5,541 nt of DNA from Hadesarchaea archaeon (GTDB lineage: Archaea > Hadarchaeota > Hadarchaeia > Hadarchaeales > Hadarchaeaceae): positions 1-5,541 of the forward strand of contig JAUWBP010000063.1 in the NCBI GenBank assembly GCA_030601665.1, written 5' to 3'. Of this stretch, positions 1-5,319 are shown piece after piece. Every line of letters starts with the position of its first letter. Positions within the stretch are counted from its first letter, which is position 1. The notes below the pieces were generated by a model, which ran no database searches, had not been told where the DNA came from, and was given only the letters and a program-made list of their open reading frames with translations. A program made the translations under genes and the position numbers.

Positions 1-596
1 GGGACATTTATCGAGACCTTTCCACTTATGTCTGTGTACGCGTGCAAGCTGGACCCGGGCCACCCGCTTGCTCCGTATGCTAGGTGGGCCCGCCAATAGA
101 TGTACCAGCTCAACCTCGGGGATGGGGTCGTGAAGCTGACCAAAATGGTGTAGTAAATATCTTGGTCGCCCCACTTTCCCAAGGTCTTGTAAAACGGACC
201 TGAGACGGTAACGGAGCCTGTCACGGGGTTTCCATCTTCATCGCCGACGCGGAAATCCCTTAGCCTGTCGACCCCGTTTTTATCGTCCGATAGACTATTG
301 TGGTAAATGTTAAAGGTGTAGCTCGAGGTCCCCTCTGACAGATCTCCGAATGTGAGGCGATAAGGTACCCAGTCGAGCTCCTTCCACCCGTCCAGATTCC
401 CGGTCGCCCATTTCCCCGCTGTTTTATCAAAGCCTTCGAGCTTCGTCCTGGCTTTGGAGCCCGCTGCAGCTGGGTCGGGCAGGATGAACGCGAATACGCC
501 TGCGAACATCATCAAGATTAAGGCTAATGCAAAACTCTGCTTTACTCCTTTGCGCCCGAATTCATCTCGAGTTAGCTTGGTCCAGCCATAACCCAT
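1..596 (-). CDS. Secreted/surface beta-rich protein, N-terminal part (runs off left edge)
   Basis: Partial gene: 198 codons are open from an ATG at 594-596 to the window edge, with no stop. A good Shine-Dalgarno (GGAGG, complement of 606-610) lies 10 bases or so before the ATG and supports this start. The N-terminus has a charged stretch (KLTRDEFGRKGVKQ, residues 7-20), a hydrophobic core (about 21-39) and small residues PDPAAA before GS (40-47), which reads as a signal peptide with cleavage near residue 45. There is no lipobox cysteine. The following ~150 residues are rich in Trp, Tyr, Gly, Ser and Thr (for example NLDGWKELDWVPYRLTF near 67-83, FRVGDEDGNPV near 115-125, and a WYIYWRAHLAYG...GSSLHAY stretch near 164-187). 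This alternating pattern suggests an extracellular beta-sandwich module like those repeated in archaeal cell-surface proteins; that similarity is from memory of the style, not a search. The function is unknown and the C-terminal anchor, if any, is outside the window. RKGV at 15-18 faintly resembles a type IV pilin-like processing site, a less likely alternative. Confidence 0.75.
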   Translation of the reverse strand, partial: MGYGWTKLTRDEFGRKGVKQSFALALILMMFAGVFAFILPDPAAAGSKARTKLEGFDKTAGKWATGNLDGWKELDWVPYRLTFGDLSEGTSSYTFNIYHNSLSDDKNGVDRLRDFRVGDEDGNPVTGSVTVSGPFYKTLGKWGDQDIYYTILVSFTTPSPRLSWYIYWRAHLAYGASGWPGSSLHAYTDISGKVSINV

Positions 597-762
597 TCAA
601 TCTTGCCTCCAATCTCGCTCCATCAACTGCTAGTTCGTAAAGCCTGCGAGGCCTTCTCGGTCCGAAAGCGTGCAGTCCAATCGAAAAGAAGTGGTAGCTT
701 ACACTAACGTCGCAAAGCAAAGGCGCCTCGCCGGATTTCCCGCACCCAAAGGATCCCAGCAA
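562..762 (-). CDS. Possible small ORF, 66 residues, unrecognised
   Basis: This frame begins with TTG at 760-762, preceded by AGGAG (complement of 771-775) at an eight-base spacing, a fair ribosome site. It ends at 562 and overlaps the start of the surface protein gene by about 35 bases, so translational coupling would be possible. Against it: the product (cysteines near the N-terminus, an Arg/Pro-rich middle GPRRPRRLYELAVDGARLEA) matches no family I know, it shows no transmembrane or domain signature, and the Shine-Dalgarno of the next gene lies inside it. It could equally be a 5' leader or a remnant of an older gene. Listed only because the ribosome site is suggestive. Confidence 0.2.
   Translation of the reverse strand: MLGSFGCGKSGEAPLLCDVSVSYHFFSIGLHAFGPRRPRRLYELAVDGARLEARLNGLWLDQANSR
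606..610 (-). promoter_or_regulatory. Shine-Dalgarno site of the surface protein gene
   Basis: GGAGG on the minus strand, about nine to ten bases before the ATG at 594-596. It decides the start of the edge-truncated secreted protein. It contrasts with the other genes here, which lack a comparable site. Confidence 0.6.
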
Positions 763-808
763 GTTATTGGCTCCTATATCTCCTTACTCAAACCTCTGAC
801 AGGTGCCC

Positions 809-867
809 CTTTCGGGGGCTTCGAGGAAGGATAATGTTTCGCCCGCCATCGAAACAATAATAAATCA
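809..867. repeat. Diverged direct repeat, copy 1
   Basis: It aligns without gaps to 1089-1147, offset exactly 280 bases, with 47 of 59 positions identical by eye. Shared blocks include GGAAGG, TGTTTCGCC, ATCGA and AATAATAA. Weaker similarity continues with small gaps to about 897 (blocks resembling AGATGTTT, CAAA and GAAATAA). A local GCCCC-TTTCG-GGGGC hairpin (805-819) overlaps its left end. The changes do not favour third codon positions in the open plus-strand frame, so the repeat does not look protein-coding. Confidence 0.65.
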
Positions 868-993
868 CTTGAGATGTTTCGCAAATGCCCGAAATAACTC
901 ATCGGGGGGCTTGAATTTTCGGCTTCGGCTGAGGTTCGAGAATGGCGGGACCGAGATGAAGAAAGGATTGTTACATATTGGACAGGGGGGGGC

Positions 994-1065
994 GCTAGAG
1001 GGCTTGGCAAATTAGGAGGCTTGTGGGGGACCGAGGCTTAAACAAAAAACCCCAAGCCCTCTAGC
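994..1065. repeat. Perfect 14-base inverted repeat with 44-base loop
   Basis: GCTAGAGGGCTTGG at 994-1007 is the exact reverse complement of CCAAGCCCTCTAGC at 1052-1065. It lies midway between the two direct-repeat copies. It could fold as a long stem in RNA from either strand. The loop contains a G-rich run (about 1023-1029) and A6 (1044-1049). Possible roles are a small structured RNA, a terminator-like element or the end repeats of a very small mobile element; nothing here decides between them. Confidence 0.6.
1041..1052 (-). terminator. Possible oligo-T terminator of the topoisomerase transcript
   Basis: On the minus strand this reads GGTTTTTTGTTT, about 170 bases beyond the topoisomerase stop codon. 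Archaeal RNA polymerase often terminates at such T-tracts. It directly follows the first-transcribed arm of the 14-base inverted repeat. A shorter TTTT run lies nearer the stop codon, so the exact end is uncertain. Confidence 0.3.
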
Positions 1066-1088
1066 TTAGTAGTCACTCTACCTGGAGT

Positions 1089-1147
1089 CTTTCGAGGACT
1101 TCGGGGAAGGGAATTGTTTCGCCTCCTATCGACATAATAATAAGTCA
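1089..1147. repeat. Diverged direct repeat, copy 2
   Basis: Partner of 809-867, about 80% identical over 59 bases without gaps, with weaker similarity continuing towards 1190. A short hairpin AGTCT-TTCGA-GGACT (1086-1100) sits at the same end as the hairpin of copy 1, but in a register shifted by one base. This copy lies about 75 bases beyond the stop codon of the topoisomerase gene. Confidence 0.65.
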
Positions 1148-1221
1148 ACCTTATTCCAAGATTTTACAAACACCTAAGCGAATAAAGCAACGAAAACCCT
1201 CTGAACAACTCCCAAACTTGG

Positions 1222-2784
1222 CTACCTCACAGCCCAAGCGAACTTCTGCTGGAGGGCCTTGGGATAGATCTTCTTCCAGTCGTATGAGACCTCCTTCGCC
1301 CACCCGACGTAGAGACGCGGGTCGATGTAAGATTTGAGCGATGTCCCGAGGTTGTAGTCGCGCGTGGCCCTTGTAAGCTTCACCTTGAGCCCAGCAGCTC
1401 TCATCCGCCTTCGGAGGCTCTTTACCCGCCTTGCGCGCGCGCGGGAGCGGGGGCTTTCCTTGACCTCCATCAGCTTCGCCTCCAAGGCCTTAAGGCGATC
1501 CACCTTTTTCCCGAGGGATTCCTTCCAGTTCTTCGGGAGCTTCCGCTTGTGGTGGCAGGTGATCGCAGCCTGGAGGTTCGCGAGCTTGGCCACGTAACTC
1601 TTCTCGAAATCCTGGTCCTCCGGACGAACCTTGGAACCCGCCAAGTACTCCCTGACGACCTTCGAGGCATGATAGGTCCTGAAGACCTTGGCCGTGAGCC
1701 CGGGCATAACCTGGCCCAAAAAATCATTCACGTGCTCCGAGCGGACCCCGGAGAAAATGGGCGCCCTGGGCCCCTCGATGAAGGACCTCAGGTTATCCAC
1801 TACTTGGGTCGGCGGCTTGATGGTCCCGCGCCATCGAACCGAGTCCTTGCCCAGAAAGTCAAATTTCACCAGCCCAGAGTCTATCTTGACGTGCGAGCCC
1901 CTCAAGGTGACAGCTCCAACGGTATCAGCCTCGTCCTTGTCCTTTTCGTCGCCGACCCTGAGCTTCAGGTTGTCAATCAGGTAGGATACGGTCGCCACCT
2001 TGCGCTGGGCGATGTCCTCCGAGGCCAGGTTCACCTCGATGTATTTCCAAACCCTCTCGACGATCCCCTCCAGCTCGCGCGCCTTGTTGAACTTTTCGAT
2101 CTCGCGCTCCTGCTTGAAGCGCGCGGTGTCGGCTATCCATAGATACTTGAGATTCCCGCCGAGCTTGTCCTGCCACTTGGCTATCCACACGGCGTGGGGA
2201 TCGAAGACCCTTTCCTTCCAGTGTCCGCCGCTTGGAGGTTTCGGGGTCGGGGTATCGGGTGACAGGTTCAGGATGATGTTTTCATAGCTGGCCCCCGGCT
2301 TCCACCGGCCCCGGAGCGGGTGCTTCCCGCGCCCCATGAATATGCAGGGAGGTTCTACGGTGTAGCCGCCGATCTCGATAACCTCGCCGTTTACCTCAGC
2401 ATACCCATACTTCTGCTTGTTCTCCTCCCGGACTTTTTTCCTGACCTCGGCGAGCTTTTTCTTCTCCTCGCGCGACATCGCCTCCTTTCTCGCTTTTTCC
2501 ATCTCCACCCATCGGATGATCTCCGAGAAATCGAAGTCCTCCATCTTGGCCGGGGTCTCAAGACCAAGGGCCTTCGAGAAGTCGCCCACGAAGTTTCTGG
2601 CGAAGACCTGGTCCCCCACATAGTTAGTCCCCAGCTTCTTGACCCACGCAACCGCTATCTCCTCCTGCTCTGGGGTCAATTTGATTCTCTTGCCCCTGTA
2701 GCCGATGGTGAAGCCTTGGGATTCATAGATCGGAACGAGCACTCCGTTGTGTTTCAATCTCTCGATCTTAAATTTGGTCAACAT
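1222..2784 (-). CDS. Eukaryote-type DNA topoisomerase IB
   Basis: It relaxes supercoiled DNA by nicking one strand through a 3'-phosphotyrosine, with no ATP. Counting from the ATG at 2782-2784 (520 residues), the N-terminal core matches eukaryotic Top1 (HNGVLVP, LTPEQEEIA), followed by the GRGKHP region near 151-156 and the catalytic core. All five active-site residues are present: Arg276 in LKLRVGDEK, Lys313 in FDFLGKDSVRW, Arg369 in LTAKVFRTYHAS, His412 in TCHHKR and Tyr486 in SYIDPRL, equivalent to human R488, K532, R590, H632 and Y723. A basic helical linker (about 417-477) joins core and C-terminal domain; the protein ends at FAWAVR, where the human enzyme has FAWAIDM and a few more residues. 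The long eukaryotic N-terminal extension is absent, as expected in archaea. A TTG at 2791-2793 would add three residues; the ATG is preferred because of an AGGTTGAT ribosome-site-like stretch four bases before it. It lies 47 bases after fic on the same strand. Family assignment is near certain. Confidence 0.96.
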   Translation of the reverse strand: MLTKFKIERLKHNGVLVPIYESQGFTIGYRGKRIKLTPEQEEIAVAWVKKLGTNYVGDQVFARNFVGDFSKALGLETPAKMEDFDFSEIIRWVEMEKARKEAMSREEKKKLAEVRKKVREENKQKYGYAEVNGEVIEIGGYTVEPPCIFMGRGKHPLRGRWKPGASYENIILNLSPDTPTPKPPSGGHWKERVFDPHAVWIAKWQDKLGGNLKYLWIADTARFKQEREIEKFNKARELEGIVERVWKYIEVNLASEDIAQRKVATVSYLIDNLKLRVGDEKDKDEADTVGAVTLRGSHVKIDSGLVKFDFLGKDSVRWRGTIKPPTQVVDNLRSFIEGPRAPIFSGVRSEHVNDFLGQVMPGLTAKVFRTYHASKVVREYLAGSKVRPEDQDFEKSYVAKLANLQAAITCHHKRKLPKNWKESLGKKVDRLKALEAKLMEVKESPRSRARARRVKSLRRRMRAAGLKVKLTRATRDYNLGTSLKSYIDPRLYVGWAKEVSYDWKKIYPKALQQKFAWAVR

Positions 2785-2810
2785 TGATATCAACCTAGAT
2801 TATTTTGCGC

Positions 2811-2820
2811 TATTAAATAT
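2811..2820 (-). promoter_or_regulatory. TATA-like box of the topoisomerase gene
   Basis: ATATTTAATA on the minus strand is centred 31 bases before the ATG at 2782-2784, so transcription would begin around 2790 with a leader of only a few bases. It lies in the short gap after the fic stop codon, so the topoisomerase may have its own promoter even if it is also read through from fic. Confidence 0.4.
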
Positions 2821-2831
2821 CGACATGTTTT

Positions 2832-3749
2832 TTACTTTCTCGCCCCATGTCGCGCGTAAAGCTGGAGCACCCGCTTGCTCGTCCGCCACTCCCCGCCTGT
2901 CTTGACCGATGGCATGACCCCCTGCTGGCACCGGAGGGCGAGGTACTTCGGCCCATAAGGGGCGGATTTCGAGATCTCTCTAAGATTCATCAGCTCGTCC
3001 CCGGAAGTTCCCACCTGATCCAAGAGATCCACCAAGCTGGCGCCCATCAGGAGCTTGAGGAACCCCTCTAGAGGCGAGAAGTCCCCCCTCGCGGCGTTGT
3101 TAAGCGCGTCGAGGTAAATCCTCCGGTGACGCTGTAGGACGTGCACAGGTGGCCAGTTGCGTTTGAGGAGATGGAGGTTCAGCAGCAGCCGACCAACCCG
3201 CCCGTTTCCGTCCGTGAAAGGGTGTATGCGCTCGAATTCGAAGTGCAGCCATACGCCCAGCCCGAACGTATCTTCGCCGGCCACGTCTCGTTTCCGGTAC
3301 TCCCGCTCGTAAGCCTCGAGCTCCGGCACGACCTTCTCCATCCTCGGCGGGGTGAATGCGGCCTCCCTCACCCGAACGTTGACCCGCCGCCATTGGCCTG
3401 CATCAGGGAGGATCCCTCTGAACACTGATTCGTGGAATTGCAAGATGAGTTTCAAATCCAAGGGAGAGCCACATAGTCTGGGAAGCGAGCGGAATGTGCG
3501 TTCGTGCTGAATCGTCTCCATAACGTCCCTAACTGGCTTGCCGGAAACACTTTTCCCCTCCAGGAGCAGGCATTGCGCGTCCTCCCAAGTGATGGTACTC
3601 CCCTCCACTGCATTTGTGCCCCAGGTGTTGAGGGCAGCAGTGCGCTTCCAGACGGGCTCGGGGAGGTTCTCTAGGCTAGTCCGTTCGAGGAGGGCCGAAC
3701 GCAACTCCCCCAGTAATATGTCTTGAATTGCCATAATGGTCAATTCCAT
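2832..3749 (-). CDS. Fic-domain protein (probable AMP-transferase) with C-terminal helix-turn-helix
   Basis: Fic enzymes usually transfer AMP from ATP to a Ser, Thr or Tyr hydroxyl of a target protein. The complete core motif HPFTDGNGRVGR is at residues 176-187, with catalytic His176 and nucleotide-binding Asp180, Asn182 and Arg184-Arg187. A substrate-binding flap region (FTPPRMEKVVPELEAYE, 132-148) precedes it. TNAVEG at 45-50 fits the inhibitory helix motif [S/T]xxxE[G/N], with Glu49 as the residue that blocks ATP, so this is an N-terminally self-inhibited (class II) Fic protein. Residues 252-300 (NLREISKS, YGPKYLALRCQQGVMP, VKTGGEWRTS) match the excisionase/MerR-like HTH_17 fold, suggesting DNA binding. 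The longest frame (305 aa, ATG at 3747-3749) is given; ATG at 3732-3734 (300 aa, MAIQD) may be the true start, because the TATA-like box is too close to the first ATG. It precedes the topoisomerase gene on the same strand and diverges from the HD gene. The target is unknown; topoisomerase is a guess from context only. Confidence 0.93.
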   Translation of the reverse strand: MELTIMAIQDILLGELRSALLERTSLENLPEPVWKRTAALNTWGTNAVEGSTITWEDAQCLLLEGKSVSGKPVRDVMETIQHERTFRSLPRLCGSPLDLKLILQFHESVFRGILPDAGQWRRVNVRVREAAFTPPRMEKVVPELEAYEREYRKRDVAGEDTFGLGVWLHFEFERIHPFTDGNGRVGRLLLNLHLLKRNWPPVHVLQRHRRIYLDALNNAARGDFSPLEGFLKLLMGASLVDLLDQVGTSGDELMNLREISKSAPYGPKYLALRCQQGVMPSVKTGGEWRTSKRVLQLYARHGARK

Positions 3750-3801
3750 ATTAACTTTATAAATATATATGGATTACTCTTATTTTTTTGATATTCCATA
3801 T
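3743..3801. promoter_or_regulatory. Triad of ATTCCATAT-type sites over the fic promoter
   Basis: ATTCCATAT occurs at 3743-3751 and again at 3793-3801, exactly 50 bases apart. Between them, 3767-3775 reads ATATGGATT, an inverted copy with one mismatch. The middle and right copies also form a perfect 8-base inverted repeat, TATATGGA/TCCATATA (3766-3773 and 3795-3802). The sites flank the fic TATA-like box and the left one covers the first ATG. This is the arrangement expected of an operator for a dimeric repressor; the helix-turn-helix at the end of Fic is a candidate ligand, by inference. Confidence 0.4.
3756..3770 (-). promoter_or_regulatory. TATA-like box of fic
   Basis: The minus strand reads ATATATATTTATAAA here. 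Taking TTTATAAA (3756-3763) as the box, initiation 25 bases on falls at about 3735, almost exactly at the ATG of 3732-3734, giving a leaderless message. Taking the upstream ATATATAT gives initiation near 3741. Either choice favours the second ATG over the one at 3747-3749. Confidence 0.45.
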
Positions 3802-3961
3802 AAGCAGCTGTTTTTAAAATGGGGTAAATTTATTTAACTTTTGGGAAACCTCAGAATGTTCATCAGTTTTTATGCGACCGATTCCCGCCGAGGCTTTGAG
3901 TGAGGTTGTTTATGAGGGGGCAAAACGGGAGGGTACTAAATCACGCGGAAATTAGTGGCGG

Positions 3962-3969
3962 TTTTTTAA
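3962..3969 (+). promoter_or_regulatory. Possible TATA-like box of the HD-domain gene
   Basis: TTTTTTAA centred about 25 bases before the TTG at 3991, the right distance for a leaderless transcript starting at that codon. As a TATA box it is weak. The rest of the divergent gap (3750-3990) holds no gene and is very AT-rich from 3750 to 3845. Confidence 0.3.
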
Positions 3970-3990
3970 CCCACCAACGCACACCCAAGC

Positions 3991-5277
3991 TTGGTTGATA
4001 GTGTGGCGCTCGAGAAGAAGACAATCCACGACCCGGTGCACGGGAGCATGCGACTGAGCGGCCTAGTGCTAGAGCTCGTCGACACCCCCGAGGTCCAGCG
4101 CCTTCGGGGCATCCGGCAGCTTGGCCTCGCCAACCTCGCGTTCCCGGGCGCAAATCACTCCCGCTTCGAGCATGCCCTCGGCGTCGCGTACCTTCTGAAG
4201 CGGATGAACGAGCAGCTCAAGCTGCGCGGGCCTGAGCTGAACCTCCTCCTAGCCGCTGCAACCCTCCACGATGTCGGTCACGCCCCCTACTCTCACACCC
4301 TCGAGTACCTAATGAAGGAGTACGTGGGGAAGGACCACATGGAGCTGACAGGGGACATCCTGCAGGGCAAGCTCAGCTTTTGCCCGCCGGGTGAGCTCGA
4401 GCGCCTTCAGGAGCTGCGGGTGCCCAGCGTGGTCGATGTGCTCGAGCGCCATGGAATAAACCCGAAAGAGGTCGCGCAGTTGTTGCTGGGAAAGCACCGC
4501 AAGCCATACCTCGGGCAGCTCATCTACAGCGACATCGATGTCGACCAGATGGACTACCTGCTCCGCGATGCCCACTTCACGGGCGTGGCCCTCGGGATGG
4601 TGGACGTCGATCGCTTGATGGACACCCTCTGCGTGCATCGCGGGCGCATGGCGATCCTGAGCAAGGGGATCGAGGCGGTCGAGGGGATGCTGACCGCGCG
4701 AGCCTTGATGTACACCTCGGTCTACTTTCACCACACCGTGCGCGTGGCCGAGACGATGCTGGTGAACGCCGTTGATTTCGCGATTTCGCAGGATGGGCCG
4801 ATCACCAAAAATAATTTTTACTCAATGACCGACGCCGAGCTGATGGAGAACCTTTACTCGATGGAAGGATACCCCAAAGATATCGCCATGCGCCTCCGAT
4901 ATCGCCAGCTCTTCAAACCAGCATACGTCGAGAAGCGCCGCGACCTAACTAGCGCTGAGAAGCGTGGATACCTCCGGCGCTACAGCCGATGGCGCAGCAC
5001 CCGCAAGCTTCAGGATGAAATCGCGGATGAGGCGGGCGTGCCCCACGGCCAGGTCATCCTCGACGTCCCAATCGTCGACATAATAATTTCAGAGCCCCGC
5101 TTGGCGAAGGTCGAAATTCCCGTGCTCGCGGAGGGGAAGCTCGAAAAGCTCTCCAAGCTCTCGCCCATAGCGTCTGCAATCGAGAAGCGGCAGGCCCCCC
5201 GCTACCTGCTGCGGGTCGTCACCGATCCCAGGCACGTGGGCCGGGTGAAGCGGGCGGCGAAAAAAGTTTTGGGTTGA
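3991..5277 (+). CDS. SAMHD1-like HD-domain phosphohydrolase, probable dNTPase
   Basis: This 428-residue protein has the HD-superfamily architecture of COG1078 and of eukaryotic SAMHD1, which cleaves dNTPs to deoxynucleosides and triphosphate using bound metal. The N-terminus has IHDPVHG (12-18), QRLRGIRQLG (36-45) and FPGANHSRFEHALGVAYL (51-68), closely like SAMHD1. Metal ligands are His61, His93-Asp94 (LHDVGHAPYSH) and Asp185 in DIDVDQMDYLLRD, equivalent to human H167, H206, D207 and D311. Tyr189 and Asp193 match the substrate-contacting Y315 and D319, while K312 is replaced by Gln186. A VYFHHTVRVAETM helix (244-256) and a C-terminal module with SPIASAIEKRQ (391-401) and LLRVVTDPR complete the family pattern. 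An in-frame TAA at 3967-3969 limits the start to TTG at 3991 or GTG at 4003; both lie before the first conserved residues. It is transcribed divergently from fic and convergently with the phosphatase-like gene. The actual substrate is not shown; roles in dNTP balance or anti-phage nucleotide depletion are possible. Confidence 0.92.
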   Translation: MVDSVALEKKTIHDPVHGSMRLSGLVLELVDTPEVQRLRGIRQLGLANLAFPGANHSRFEHALGVAYLLKRMNEQLKLRGPELNLLLAAATLHDVGHAPYSHTLEYLMKEYVGKDHMELTGDILQGKLSFCPPGELERLQELRVPSVVDVLERHGINPKEVAQLLLGKHRKPYLGQLIYSDIDVDQMDYLLRDAHFTGVALGMVDVDRLMDTLCVHRGRMAILSKGIEAVEGMLTARALMYTSVYFHHTVRVAETMLVNAVDFAISQDGPITKNNFYSMTDAELMENLYSMEGYPKDIAMRLRYRQLFKPAYVEKRRDLTSAEKRGYLRRYSRWRSTRKLQDEIADEAGVPHGQVILDVPIVDIIISEPRLAKVEIPVLAEGKLEKLSKLSPIASAIEKRQAPRYLLRVVTDPRHVGRVKRAAKKVLG

Positions 5278-5302
5278 AATGGTTTTACGCAACAAGAAGA
5301 AC

Positions 5303-5319
5303 GCTAAAAAGGAAAAGAG
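5303..5319 (-). terminator. T-rich tract after the phosphatase-like gene
   Basis: Directly after the minus-strand stop codon the sequence reads CTCTTTTCCTTTTTAGC, a pyrimidine-rich, T-rich tract of the kind that ends archaeal transcripts. It lies in the 42-base gap between two convergent genes. The plus-strand gene has only a short TTTT (5283-5286) on its own side. Confidence 0.4.

Larger units (their letters stand above)
597..1221. other. 625-base region without a confident gene
   Basis: This gap lies between the 3' end of the topoisomerase gene and the start of the surface protein gene, both on the minus strand. It holds the weak 66-residue ORF, two copies of a diverged direct repeat, a 14-base inverted repeat and an oligo-T tract on the minus strand. 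I see no tRNA, no CRISPR array, no recognisable transposase and no rRNA. It is unusually long for this gene-dense window and unusually structured, so it may hold a small RNA or the remains of a mobile element. Confidence 0.6.

Noticed and set aside
930..945. GAGGTTCGAGAAT, resembling a tRNA T-loop
   Set aside because: The flanking bases do not form the five-pair T stem, and no anticodon or acceptor stem can be placed around it.
774..1015. Two overlapping frames of 70-78 codons, one per strand, covering repeat copy 1
   Set aside because: Neither has a good ribosome site, and comparing the two repeat copies shows mostly amino-acid-changing differences, so there is no sign of protein selection.
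805..1100. Hairpins at the left ends of both repeat copies as evidence of covarying RNA structure
   Set aside because: The two stems pair in registers shifted by one base, so the changes are not true compensating pairs.
1549..2142. Long open frame on the plus strand, antisense to topoisomerase IB
   Set aside because: It mirrors a strongly conserved gene; the high GC content keeps opposite frames open. The product has no recognisable motif and there is no promoter or ribosome site.
2320..2787. 155-codon plus-strand frame over the N-terminal part of topoisomerase IB
   Set aside because: Antisense shadow of the real gene, with low-complexity Leu/Phe-rich product from Lys/Glu codons read backwards.
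3100..3428. Open frames overlapping the Fic catalytic region on both strands
   Set aside because: The Fic frame has the intact HPFTDGNGR motif; the others have none and only overlap it.
4309..4734. 141-codon minus-strand frame inside the HD-domain gene
   Set aside because: The plus-strand frame carries all HD-family motifs; the His/Val/Asp-rich antisense product is a composition artefact.
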